Below are positions 19,392 to 27,281 of a DNA stretch of 64,000 nt, piece by piece. Under the pieces are notes generated by a model. That model saw nothing but the letters and a program-made list of their open reading frames with translations. It did no database searches and was not told the DNA's origin. Source of the stretch: Terribacillus aidingensis (GTDB lineage Bacteria; Bacillota; Bacilli; Bacillales; Amphibacillaceae); the NCBI RefSeq assembly GCF_040703035.1, contig NZ_CP159996.1:3010001-3074000 (forward strand). Direction: 5' to 3'. How positions within the stretch are numbered: position 1 is the first letter of the stretch; every line of letters begins with the position of its first letter. Both the position numbers and the translations under genes were made by a program.

Positions 19392-20209
19392 GCTTGTCCC
19401 ACCTCTAAGATCTTCTTGCGAATCGCTTCTGCAACGCCATGTGCGTTATTGGAAGTCGTAATAAAATCGGCAGCGTCCTTTATAGCTGGAATAGCGTTAT
19501 CCATAGCCACGCCGCAGCCCGCATACTGGATCATGGATAAATCATTTCCATTATCCCCAATTGCCATTACCTCTTCCCGTTTGATTCCAAGCTGCTCGGC
19601 CAAATTTTTCACCGCGCTGCCTTTGCTGGCTTCCGGATGAAGTATTTCATAGAAATACGGCGCGCTCTGTACCATCGTAAATCGTGCTTTCCATTCATCC
19701 GGTACATTGGCAATCGTCTCGCTTAACCGCTCCGGCTCATCAATGAACATCACCTTTGGAACGAGCACATCCCGTGGAATTTCATCGACAGCCCGGTAAT
19801 GCAACGGCATCTTCGTCATGAATGATTCCAAGACAGTATAGTTACTGATGTTCCTGTTCGATGTATACAAGTTTTTCGAATCAAAGTAATGCATTGGCGT
19901 ATTGAGTTTCAAACTAAGCTGATGCAAGTCTATAAAGTCATCGTAAGATAAAGATAATTGCGATACCACTTCATTCGTGTGGGCATTCTGAACGAGTGCA
20001 CCGTTGAAGGCAATGACAAAATCTCCGTCTTCATTCAGGATCAATTCTTCTAGGTACCGATACACACCATGAATTGGTCTGCCTGTACACAGAACAATTT
20101 TAACCCCAAGCTTTTTAGCTTCCTGAAGTGTTTCATGTACTTCCATTGTGACTTCATGCTGATCATTCAATAACGTCCCATCCATATCTATTGCTACGAG
20201 CTTATACAT
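19388..20209 (-). CDS. Cof-type HAD-IIB family sugar phosphatase (YidA-like)
   Basis: 273 aa HAD hydrolase. Motif I is DMDGTLLNDQH near the N-terminus, motif II the T of CTGRP, motif III a Lys in the ASKGSAVKNLAEQLG region, and motif IV GDNGNDLSMIQYAG. The C2B cap between motifs II and III defines the Cof type. Such enzymes dephosphorylate sugar phosphates or flavin precursors with low specificity. A GGGGGAAG ribosome site precedes the ATG. It is the first gene of a two-gene unit with the LacX-like epimerase. Confidence 0.9.
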   Translation of the reverse strand: MYKLVAIDMDGTLLNDQHEVTMEVHETLQEAKKLGVKIVLCTGRPIHGVYRYLEELILNEDGDFVIAFNGALVQNAHTNEVVSQLSLSYDDFIDLHQLSLKLNTPMHYFDSKNLYTSNRNISNYTVLESFMTKMPLHYRAVDEIPRDVLVPKVMFIDEPERLSETIANVPDEWKARFTMVQSAPYFYEILHPEASKGSAVKNLAEQLGIKREEVMAIGDNGNDLSMIQYAGCGVAMDNAIPAIKDAADFITTSNNAHGVAEAIRKKILEVGQA

Positions 20210-20282
20210 ACTTCTTCCCCCTTTTTAGTTGTTTGCTATGTATTCTCTTTATCAGTATATCGAAAGTAAACTCGCTTCGGTG

Positions 20283-21014
20283 CTATAAACCTTTATAGTA
20301 GGCTGCGATTTTCCTGATAACTTTACAGCCATTCCTCTGGAATACCCGCTGCATGGTCAGATTTTCTGCATGGGTACTGCCTTCATAAACAACTGCACCC
20401 ATTTCTTTCAGCATCCTTAAACTGGCGGCGTGGACAACTTGTCCTAAACCTCTGACGCGAGCTGGCGGTAAGGTGCCGACATAATAAATGCGACCTTCTC
20501 CATCACTTCCTGGTTCCAGATGAGGAATTGTCATGGCAACTGGTATATTCTCCTCATAAATGATTCGGCAGCTGTCTTTCCATTTTTCTCCTAGAAGGGC
20601 TTTTACGTCATCCAGCTGATTTTCTATCGAACGTGAAGAGGCACGATTAGCTGACTGCTCCATACTGGACTTCCATATCTCCAAAAATCTTTTTTCATCT
20701 GTTTCACCCATTCCGATAGCTTCCCAACGATAACTAGGAGAAAGCGGCTGTACGTCTTCCAGTTGTTTACGATACAGGTATTTCTTTGCAAATAGATCAT
20801 ATCCATAATCGGACAAAAGCGAATGAAAGGTGTCATAATGTTTATCTTCTGTACATACAGTTACTCTAGCATGAATAGAGGAGATTTTACCCATGACACT
20901 CTCCGCATGCTGGAGCAGCTTCTGCAAACTCTCTGCAGAAGCCGGCCTTATTTGCTCGATATCGACTTGATTCGAGAAACGCGCGAACTGAAAATGAGCT
21001 GCAGTGTCTACCAT
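20283..21014 (-). CDS. GNAT family N-acetyltransferase
   Basis: 243 aa. The C-terminal half has the acetyl-CoA binding pattern: strand IYYVGTLPPARVRGLGQVVHAASLRMLKEMGA (a Q/R-x-x-G-x-G/A-like loop, V-R-G-L-G-Q) and the final THAENLTMQRVFQRNGCKVIRKIAAYYKG, where N-x-x-M-x-x-x-F-x-x-N-G-C-K is typical of GNAT beta-6/alpha-4. The N-terminal half is a poorly conserved extra domain. Its start overlaps the end of msrA by 7 bp, so the pair is one operon. Substrate unknown. Confidence 0.8.
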   Translation of the reverse strand: MVDTAAHFQFARFSNQVDIEQIRPASAESLQKLLQHAESVMGKISSIHARVTVCTEDKHYDTFHSLLSDYGYDLFAKKYLYRKQLEDVQPLSPSYRWEAIGMGETDEKRFLEIWKSSMEQSANRASSRSIENQLDDVKALLGEKWKDSCRIIYEENIPVAMTIPHLEPGSDGEGRIYYVGTLPPARVRGLGQVVHAASLRMLKEMGAVVYEGSTHAENLTMQRVFQRNGCKVIRKIAAYYKGL

Positions 21015-21676
21015 TTCAATTCATCCAGCAGCTTTTGAAGTCCGATAGCTTCATCTTCAGAAATGTTCCAATGCGCTATTTCTTCCTTGATAGATGCCAA
21101 CGAGCCGTATTCCCTGACAAATCCATTCAGACGAGCTGTGATTGTGGAGGCATGGAATGCTGCTTCATTTGGAAAGTTCACCATCAGCTGCTCCGTCGCC
21201 TTTTTAAAACGTTTCAAGTAGTACTTCTGGTGATGCGGTTCTGCTTCGGTAAAATCATGCAAAGGAGCTATTTCTGTATATATAGGTTCTTCTCGGTCAC
21301 CTTCCAGCTGCAGTTTTACAGCTTCCATTAATGTTTTCTGTTCGGCATTCCGATACATCAGCAGACTGATATACTGCCTTTCTTTATACGCTGGCCGGTT
21401 CGGATTATGATCATTCCAGAATTTGCGCAGCAGCTGTTCTAGTGAAATTGCATCTGGATCGAAGGATACTTCGAGTGTTTCGGTGTGATCACCCATCTGC
21501 CTATAAGTCGGGTTCGTTTTCGTTCCTCCGGCGAATCCGACTCTCGTACGGAGGACACCTGGCAGCTGACCGAAATTCGCTTCTGGACTCCAAAAGCATC
21601 CCATACCGAACACAAGCGTATCGATTCGTTTATTTTCTAGCATGCGCTGCTCAATAGCTTGTATGTTTATGTCCAT
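21008..21676 (-). CDS. msrA: Peptide-methionine (S)-S-oxide reductase, long variant
   Basis: 222 aa, clearly longer than the usual ~170-180. The catalytic GCFW motif is present (GMGCFWSPEANFG), followed by RVGFAGGTKTNPTYRQMGDHTETLEVSFDP and FWNDHNPNR, all MsrA hallmarks. The loop after the catalytic cysteine is SPEA rather than the common CxEA, the resolving cysteines near the C-terminus are absent, and ~45 extra residues form a helical tail. It reduces methionine-S-sulfoxide. I start at ATG 21676; the upstream ATG at 21697 has no ribosome site. Operonic with the GNAT gene. Confidence 0.88.
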   Translation of the reverse strand: MDINIQAIEQRMLENKRIDTLVFGMGCFWSPEANFGQLPGVLRTRVGFAGGTKTNPTYRQMGDHTETLEVSFDPDAISLEQLLRKFWNDHNPNRPAYKERQYISLLMYRNAEQKTLMEAVKLQLEGDREEPIYTEIAPLHDFTEAEPHHQKYYLKRFKKATEQLMVNFPNEAAFHASTITARLNGFVREYGSLASIKEEIAHWNISEDEAIGLQKLLDELKW

Positions 21677-21934
21677 ATACCTATCTTCCCCTTCCATAAT
21701 AGAGAATTAGAACTGTAAATCAATTCCACATCATTCGGCAGTAGTTGACGCTTTACATACGAATATTCCCATTATTTGACTAACGAATCATCATTCCAAC
21801 AAGGTTTTCCTATGCTATTATGTGACTTATGAACCAGGTTGTAAGCAGGAGCTATTTCAATTTTTAATGATCATGACAACACGTGTTAACTTCCTATAAG
21901 CCTGCTCGTTATAAAAAAGGAGGAAGAAAGTAAG

Positions 21935-23452
21935 ATGATGACAATTCCTGGCAGCATGGGAACACGTGCATTGCCACGTATCAAGCGTACGTATATGCGT
22001 CCGCGTATCGTCGCGTTCATTCCCGCTCACAATGAAGAAAAATCTATTCAAGACTGTTTGACGGGCTTAAAAGAGCAGGTACTGCCAAGCGGTGTCGAGC
22101 TTGACGTGTTTGTAGTAGCGGACAATTGCACTGACCGGACAGAAGAGGTAGCAAAAGAAACCGGCGAAGAACTCGGATTATCTATTGAAATAATCGTAAC
22201 AGAAAACAACAAACAGAGAAAAGTCGGAGCACTTAATGCCGTCTGGAAAGCTATATACGGAGACAACATGGATATTTATGAAATGGAACGGACCGATTTC
22301 GAGATTGCATATCAGCGCTCTGTCAAAGGTATCCTTGGGATGGATGCTGACAGCAGACTAGCACCGCGTGCTTTGCAGCATTTATGGGATGGATTGATGA
22401 GTTCCCGGAATATTGGCGGCGTAATGGCGAAATATACGATGCGAATGCCGAAAAAGAAGAGCTTGCTGTCCAAGGATGACCCTTATTATGAGGAAAAGCT
22501 TGCTAGCGGTGAATATGGCGGTCCCATGTCCAGGTGGTGGACGCACCAGCAAAAACAGGATATGGCGAGCTGGCTTCTCAGCCTGCAATACCGCGGCGGA
22601 AGCACGTATGTACTTGGTGGCCAGGCTACGCTTTTCCGACCAGAGGCATTGTATGAAGTAATGCAAAGCAACAAGCTGGATGGACCTTGGCAGAATGATA
22701 CAGATGTAGAAGATATGCTGTTGACGTGGCAGCTTCAGAAAAACGGTTGGAAAACACTGATTAGTCCGAATGCCCGCTGCTTTGTTGATGCCATGCGCTC
22801 TTATCACACTTTCCGCAATCAGCGGGTAAAATGGAGCTCTGGTACTGTGAACTTGCTGACTGATCGTGATCTGATGATGAAAACGAGGCATACCGGTCAT
22901 TTGTGGCGCTCACAACTCAAGACAATGATGGATTTGCTTGTGCGTGTTTTCTTCGTCCTGCTTTTAGGTGCTGCCATTGCAACAGATCAATTCCTGTGGT
23001 CGTGGGTATGGGTAATACCGATTGCACTCGCCTCGGTACTCAACACGATACTGGCGTTGAAAACGCCGATGCATCGACCCATAGACGTAATCCTTGCTTT
23101 CCTGCTGATAAGTCCGGAGTTATATTTATGGGTCAATCTGATGACATTCGCACAAGTCTGGGCCGAAAAATTATCCAATGATAAAAAAGACGGCTGGGCC
23201 AATCAGTACCAAGCAGAGGCAGGTAAAACAAGAAGCAAGCTTCTGCAAGGTGTCCTTGCTGCGCTATTGTTCATTAGCATTGCCGTTTTTGCTTGCTACT
23301 ATTTCCGTGATTATCTTACAAGTGAAGCTGTCCAGCAAGCGACGAAGCCATACTTGATGGCCGGCTGGATCGGACTGACTGGACTGACTGTTTTCATGTC
23401 CTTCATTATGATCTATCAAATCTGGACATTACGCACCAGACACAGCGCGTGA
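21935..23452 (+). CDS. Membrane-bound family 2 glycosyltransferase (processive type)
   Basis: 505 aa. GT2 catalytic domain at residues ~25-330: FIPAHNEEKSIQDCL, VVADNCTDRTEE, the DxD-like GMDADSRLAP, the acceptor-site TDVEDMLLTWQLQKNGWKT, and QRVKW in place of the QxxRW of processive synthases. Four to five membrane helices follow (~340-500), as in cellulose, hyaluronan and PNAG synthases. A ribosome site AAAGGAGG precedes ATG 21935 (another ATG follows directly). It stands alone, so the polymer is not identified. A hairpin at 23461-23481 may terminate it. Confidence 0.85.
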   Translation: MMTIPGSMGTRALPRIKRTYMRPRIVAFIPAHNEEKSIQDCLTGLKEQVLPSGVELDVFVVADNCTDRTEEVAKETGEELGLSIEIIVTENNKQRKVGALNAVWKAIYGDNMDIYEMERTDFEIAYQRSVKGILGMDADSRLAPRALQHLWDGLMSSRNIGGVMAKYTMRMPKKKSLLSKDDPYYEEKLASGEYGGPMSRWWTHQQKQDMASWLLSLQYRGGSTYVLGGQATLFRPEALYEVMQSNKLDGPWQNDTDVEDMLLTWQLQKNGWKTLISPNARCFVDAMRSYHTFRNQRVKWSSGTVNLLTDRDLMMKTRHTGHLWRSQLKTMMDLLVRVFFVLLLGAAIATDQFLWSWVWVIPIALASVLNTILALKTPMHRPIDVILAFLLISPELYLWVNLMTFAQVWAEKLSNDKKDGWANQYQAEAGKTRSKLLQGVLAALLFISIAVFACYYFRDYLTSEAVQQATKPYLMAGWIGLTGLTVFMSFIMIYQIWTLRTRHSA

Positions 23453-23460
23453 ATTGACAG

Positions 23461-23481
23461 GCTGCCCTTTCCCTGGGCAGC
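23461..23481 (+). terminator. Possible weak terminator after the GT2 gene
   Basis: A perfect 7-bp GC-rich stem (GCTGCCC / GGGCAGC) is followed by TTGTATGTTTTA, an interrupted T tract. It lies in the short gap before hisA. Confidence 0.5.
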
Positions 23482-23527
23482 TTGTATGTTTTATACTTGT
23501 AGCAATAGACAGAAAGAAGGGATTCCT

Positions 23528-24283
23528 TTGTTGTTCCGGCCTTGCATTGATTTACATAATGGAAAAGTAAAACAGATTGTCGGCTCGTCGATTACAGATG
23601 AAAATGATCATGTTATTGAAAATTTCGTATCCGCGCATGATTCTGCCTACTATGCGGATCTTTTCAAGGAGAAACAAATTGCCGGCGGACATGTCATCAT
23701 GCTTGGTCCTGGAAATGAAAAGGCTGCGATAGAAGCATTAAAAGCTTATCCAGGCGGCCTGCAGATCGGCGGAGGTATTCGACCAGAGAATGCAGCGGAC
23801 TATCTCGATGCTGGAGCCAGCCATGTAATTGTCACATCTTATATTTTCCATGATGGCATGCTTGATGAGGATCGGCTGCGTAAAATGAATGAAGCTGTCG
23901 GTAAAGAACAACTCGTCATTGATTTAAGCTGTACGTCTCATGATGGCAAATGGTTTGTCGCAACGGATCGCTGGACGAAGCGGAGCAGCTTCGAGGTCAA
24001 TGCAGAGAATTTGGAGATGCTAGCGGCATTTTGCGATGAATTTCTCATCCATGCCGTTGATGTGGAAGGAAAACGGAATGGCATTCAAGAAGAGCTAGTC
24101 TCCCATTTGGCTGCACATATGCCCATTCCCGCAACGTACGCAGGGGGTATTCGTTCCCTTGAAGATATCGACCTTTTCCGCCAGCTGACAGATGATCGAA
24201 TGTGCTATACCATCGGCAGCGCGCTCGATTTATTCGGCGGTGATATTCCTTTGGAAGCTGTAGTATCCAAGGAAAATAACTAA
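23528..24283 (+). CDS. hisA: Eukaryotic-type phosphoribosylformimino-AICAR ribotide isomerase (HisA, HIS6-like)
   Basis: 251 aa (beta-alpha)8 barrel from TTG 23528, which follows AGAAGG; an ATG at 23486 has no site. It would isomerise ProFAR to PRFAR in histidine synthesis. The sequence matches the yeast/plant HIS6 type rather than ordinary bacterial HisA: RPCIDLHNGKVKQIVGSS at the start, NFVSAHDSAYYADLFKEKQIAGGHVIMLGPGN, LQIGGGI, VIVTSYIF, VIDLSC, NEFLIHAVDVEG-like, YAGGIRSLEDI and IGSALDLFGG. The two catalytic aspartates (in CIDLHNG and VIDLSC) are present. No other his gene is nearby, so it may be a solitary replacement of the normal enzyme or have another substrate. Confidence 0.88.
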   Translation: MLFRPCIDLHNGKVKQIVGSSITDENDHVIENFVSAHDSAYYADLFKEKQIAGGHVIMLGPGNEKAAIEALKAYPGGLQIGGGIRPENAADYLDAGASHVIVTSYIFHDGMLDEDRLRKMNEAVGKEQLVIDLSCTSHDGKWFVATDRWTKRSSFEVNAENLEMLAAFCDEFLIHAVDVEGKRNGIQEELVSHLAAHMPIPATYAGGIRSLEDIDLFRQLTDDRMCYTIGSALDLFGGDIPLEAVVSKENN

Positions 24284-24313
24284 GACCCTCCCAAGATCGG
24301 AAGGGTCTTTTTT
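24282..24313. terminator. Intrinsic terminator between hisA and the convergent small gene
   Basis: Stem AAGACCCT / AGGGTCTT (24282-24289 and 24302-24309) is followed by a T run on the plus strand. It overlaps the hisA stop codon. Confidence 0.8.
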
Positions 24314-24650
24314 ATTTCAGTTTATCTGTAAAATTCGAGAGGAAACCTTGTGCTTTCTCTGTCAGATTTCCGACGACATCATTAGCCTGATCCGTTACGC
24401 CTTGTGCAGCTTCTGTACCTTGTTCTACCGCTTCTTGACCTAATGCTGTCCCATGTTCTGTCAGCTCAGCAGCCTGATCTGCTAGACTATCGACGCCTGC
24501 TGCTTCTGTCACTTGGTCGACAGCTTGCTGCGCTTGCTCGGTTACTTGCTCACCGTTCAGCAGCTCACCTGCTTTGTTCACAAGCTCTTCTGGTGCTATG
24601 TCACTTATCTTATTCCCGATAAGCTCTTTGAAGGAATCAAAAATGCCCAT
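24312..24650 (-). CDS. Small amphipathic-helix protein (YtxH/LEA-like composition), function unknown
   Basis: 112 aa from ATG 24650, which has a perfect AGGAGGTG at ideal distance. The protein has no cysteine and is rich in Ala, Gln, Glu and Thr. After MGIFDSFKELIGNKIS it consists of long predicted amphipathic helices with an approximately 11-residue rhythm (QAAELTEHGTALGQEAVEQG). That composition recalls late-embryogenesis-abundant or apolipoprotein-like stress proteins. I recognise no family with certainty. It is monocistronic, flanked by a terminator downstream and a divergent-free upstream gap. Confidence 0.65.
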   Translation of the reverse strand: MGIFDSFKELIGNKISDIAPEELVNKAGELLNGEQVTEQAQQAVDQVTEAAGVDSLADQAAELTEHGTALGQEAVEQGTEAAQGVTDQANDVVGNLTEKAQGFLSNFTDKLK

Positions 24651-24741
24651 ATAAACACCTCCTATGGGTTCACTATATGGCATGCGCGCTTGCTATACAA
24701 CTCATATGAAGCTATTTCCATGTAAAGAATCTGTGAACATT

Positions 24742-25635
24742 CTATAGCTGAGCTGTATATTCCCATACATCCGCCAAAGACATCTCCAAGGACCGGGTTG
24801 GCTCCCATTTGAGTGCCCTGATTTTTTCCGACATCATCGGCAGCTTCATTTCCATTGCTTCTTCTGTTTCAGACCGAATGGTAAAGTCAAAGCTGCTCAC
24901 TTGGCGGAAGAGTGACAGAATTTCACCTAAAGAAACCCATCTACCAGAAGTAATTTCATATGTCTCTCCAGCTGTTCCTTTAAGAAATAGTGTTTCATAA
25001 GCCGTGACTAAATCTCTGACATCGATAAAATCTCGTGTCACAGCTGCATTACCAACCTGGAATTGTGATTTCCCGGATGTCTGCAGCTGTCTTAACTGCT
25101 TCGCAAATAATGTACACACGCCATTCGAAACTCCAGGTCCAATGATGTTGGAGGGCTTGGCGATGATCACATCGACCTGAAAAAGATTATGCCATGCCAG
25201 ACCAACAGTCGTCTGCATCGTTTTCGTAAGACTGTATGGATGAGTCGGAGATGCTGCATCGCTTAGTTCATCCTGCAGCACACTTCCAGCTATCACCACA
25301 CGCGTCGATAGTCCAAGAACCCGTACAGCTTCAACGAGATGCAGCGTCGAATCCACATTTGCCTGCCAGCTTTTAAAAGGTCTTTTCCATGATTCTGGCA
25401 CACTGTTTTCCCCAGCAAGGTGCAGGATATAATCCGGATTCGTCTTCTCCAGCAATGCATGTACAGCGGCTTTATCACTTAAATCCAGAGAATGAATATG
25501 CAAGTTTTCTTGCATTAGGTCCAGCTTTGTCAGCCGAATCACAGCGTGAACAACATAGCCTTTACCCAAGAAATGCTGTACTGCATGTTTTCCAGTAAAT
25601 CCGCTCGCTCCAGTAATCAAGATCCGTTTACTCAT
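24742..25635 (-). CDS. NAD(P)-dependent sugar epimerase/reductase (RMD/GDP-4-keto-6-deoxymannose reductase-like)
   Basis: 297 aa extended short-chain dehydrogenase. Rossmann motif GASGFTGKHAV at the N-terminus, DxxD region LDLSD, the H-L-A-G-E-N-S substrate strand, and the catalytic Tyr-Lys in PYSLTKTMQTTV. The wording ILHLAGENSVPESWKRPFKSWQANVDSTLHLVEAV and IIAKPSNIIGPG resemble GDP-4-keto-6-deoxy-D-mannose reductases (making GDP-D-rhamnose). No GDP-mannose 4,6-dehydratase is in the window, so the substrate is unproven. Last gene of the minus-strand glycan operon (GT4, GalE-like, DUF1796, this gene); 12 bp after the DUF1796 gene. Confidence 0.8.
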   Translation of the reverse strand: MSKRILITGASGFTGKHAVQHFLGKGYVVHAVIRLTKLDLMQENLHIHSLDLSDKAAVHALLEKTNPDYILHLAGENSVPESWKRPFKSWQANVDSTLHLVEAVRVLGLSTRVVIAGSVLQDELSDAASPTHPYSLTKTMQTTVGLAWHNLFQVDVIIAKPSNIIGPGVSNGVCTLFAKQLRQLQTSGKSQFQVGNAAVTRDFIDVRDLVTAYETLFLKGTAGETYEITSGRWVSLGEILSLFRQVSSFDFTIRSETEEAMEMKLPMMSEKIRALKWEPTRSLEMSLADVWEYTAQL

Positions 25636-25647
25636 GTGTACCTCCTA

Positions 25648-26271
25648 TCAGACAAGATAGATATCCTCAAACAATTGTGTCCACAGCGCATTATTTCCTT
25701 CCCAAATCTCGTTATTTGGCAGCTCTACGCTGTAGACATTGTTAAGCGGCCAATGCTTTTCAATAATCCCCGAAACTGGTCCATGGTTGACAACTAAAAT
25801 ACGGAAGTCATGGCTGATGATAGAACGGAGTACGCGCTCCAGCTCCGCTGTTTCTTTAAAAGAGGCGTTCGTCCTGACAAATAAAATGCGCTGAGCTTTA
25901 TGGAGACTCTCAAGAAGTCGATTAGCCCTGCGGTCAAGCTTCGCTTTTACCTGCGGATACATACGTAATTGGGTCAAACTGTTACGCATGGTATCAAAAT
26001 CATGATTGGAATAGATAACATTTCTTTCGTCCAGCACAAGCAGCATTTGTTCTGTTGCCTTCCCGATAATGCGCAGATTCTCCCGGAGCATAAAATCTGC
26101 AAATCTCTTTTCAAACAGCTCTCTCACTTTGGGTAATTGGGGAGTACCCATCCAATCGAGCGGGCCGGAAAACGGACGAAGACCATTCTTTTTCAGCTGA
26201 ATCGCGCCCAGACATAAATCACCAAGACTGAATACCGCATCATAGCCGCCTTTTATCTGGTCGTTTCCCAA
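25648..26271 (-). CDS. DUF1796 family, putative papain-like cysteine peptidase
   Basis: 207 aa, soluble. The N-terminus YDAVFSLGDLCLGAIQLKKNGLRPFSGPLDWM is the signature of DUF1796, annotated as a putative papain-like fold with a Cys near the N-terminus (Cys of GDLCLG) and a later histidine (NHD or VNHG). These proteins are found beside glycosyltransferases in many Bacillus surface-polysaccharide loci and may be sugar-active or transferase-like rather than peptidases. It sits inside the glycan operon between two nucleotide-sugar enzymes, which supports a role in glycan assembly. Confidence 0.75.
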   Translation of the reverse strand: MGNDQIKGGYDAVFSLGDLCLGAIQLKKNGLRPFSGPLDWMGTPQLPKVRELFEKRFADFMLRENLRIIGKATEQMLLVLDERNVIYSNHDFDTMRNSLTQLRMYPQVKAKLDRRANRLLESLHKAQRILFVRTNASFKETAELERVLRSIISHDFRILVVNHGPVSGIIEKHWPLNNVYSVELPNNEIWEGNNALWTQLFEDIYLV

Positions 26272-26360
26272 GCTTCATTCTCCTTTCGCAATCTCCCCTC
26301 CCTACCATATATTCGCTTACTGTTCTTACTGGCAGGGCATCTTGTACATTGCGAGGAAAA

Positions 26361-27269
26361 TCACGACAGCTGCCACGTCCTTTTAATGCCTTCGTAAATA
26401 CCAATAGCTGGATCCCAACCCAATCCAGCCGCTGCTTTCTTGTTACATAGACAGCTGTGGGATATATCGCCTGCTCTTTCAGATGTAAATGTAATGTCCA
26501 GTGAGGCACCCAGCTGTTTGAAACATGTTGCCAAATCGAGAATGGACGTGCTGGTACCAGTGCTAGCATGAAAGATTCCTATTTGATCTGCCTTCATTGC
26601 CTTAAGATTCGCCGTGACAATGTCTTTGACAAAGATGAAATCACGCGATTGAGAGCCATCCCCGTGAATCATGATAGGTTCTTTTCGTTTCAGTTTTTCA
26701 GTAAAAACAGCCACTACCCCACCTTCCCCTTTTGGCCTCTGCCCCGGACCGTAGACATTTCCATAGCGAAGGATGGTATATGGAAGCTGATACATGTTGT
26801 GGAAAAGCTTAATATAATATTCTGCCGTCAATTTGGAAGTCCCATAGAATGAGATCGGTTTAACTGGATCATCCTCTGTGATGGGCAGCTTGATCACATC
26901 TCCATAAACTGCTGAGGTAGAGGCAAAGATGAATTTCTTCACACCGGCTGTCCTGCTTGCTTCCAGCATATTGATAGTACCGCCGATATTCACATCAGCA
27001 TCATAAACCGGCGCAAGAATACTCTTTGTTACATCTGCCTGAGCTGCAAGGTGAAAGACAACATCCGGCTCTTCCTCAATTACCGCACGATAAGCATCCG
27101 CACTTTTCACATCAAACTGATACAGTTTAACATCTTGCGGAACTGCTTCATTTCCGGAGTCGCTTGCAGAAAGATCATCCAAGATTACAACTTCCGCTTG
27201 CTCCTCCAGCAAAGCATTAACTAAATGACTGCCAATAAAGCCCGCCCCGCCTGTTACGATCGCTTTCAT
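26361..27269 (-). CDS. NAD-dependent nucleotide-sugar epimerase (GalE-like)
   Basis: 302 aa extended SDR. Motifs: GGAGFIGSHLV (NAD binding), FHLAAQADVTKS, STSAVYGD, the catalytic YGTSK, LRYGNVYGPGQ and a RDFIFVKDIV segment. These are typical of UDP-glucose/UDP-GlcNAc 4-epimerases of cell-surface polysaccharide clusters. Substrate is not determined; UDP-GlcNAc or UDP-Glc is likely. It follows the GT4 gene by 12 bp; 89 bp separate it from the DUF1796 gene. Confidence 0.85.
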   Translation of the reverse strand: MKAIVTGGAGFIGSHLVNALLEEQAEVVILDDLSASDSGNEAVPQDVKLYQFDVKSADAYRAVIEEEPDVVFHLAAQADVTKSILAPVYDADVNIGGTINMLEASRTAGVKKFIFASTSAVYGDVIKLPITEDDPVKPISFYGTSKLTAEYYIKLFHNMYQLPYTILRYGNVYGPGQRPKGEGGVVAVFTEKLKRKEPIMIHGDGSQSRDFIFVKDIVTANLKAMKADQIGIFHASTGTSTSILDLATCFKQLGASLDITFTSERAGDISHSCLCNKKAAAGLGWDPAIGIYEGIKRTWQLS

Positions 27270-27281
27270 TGTCCCCCTCCT

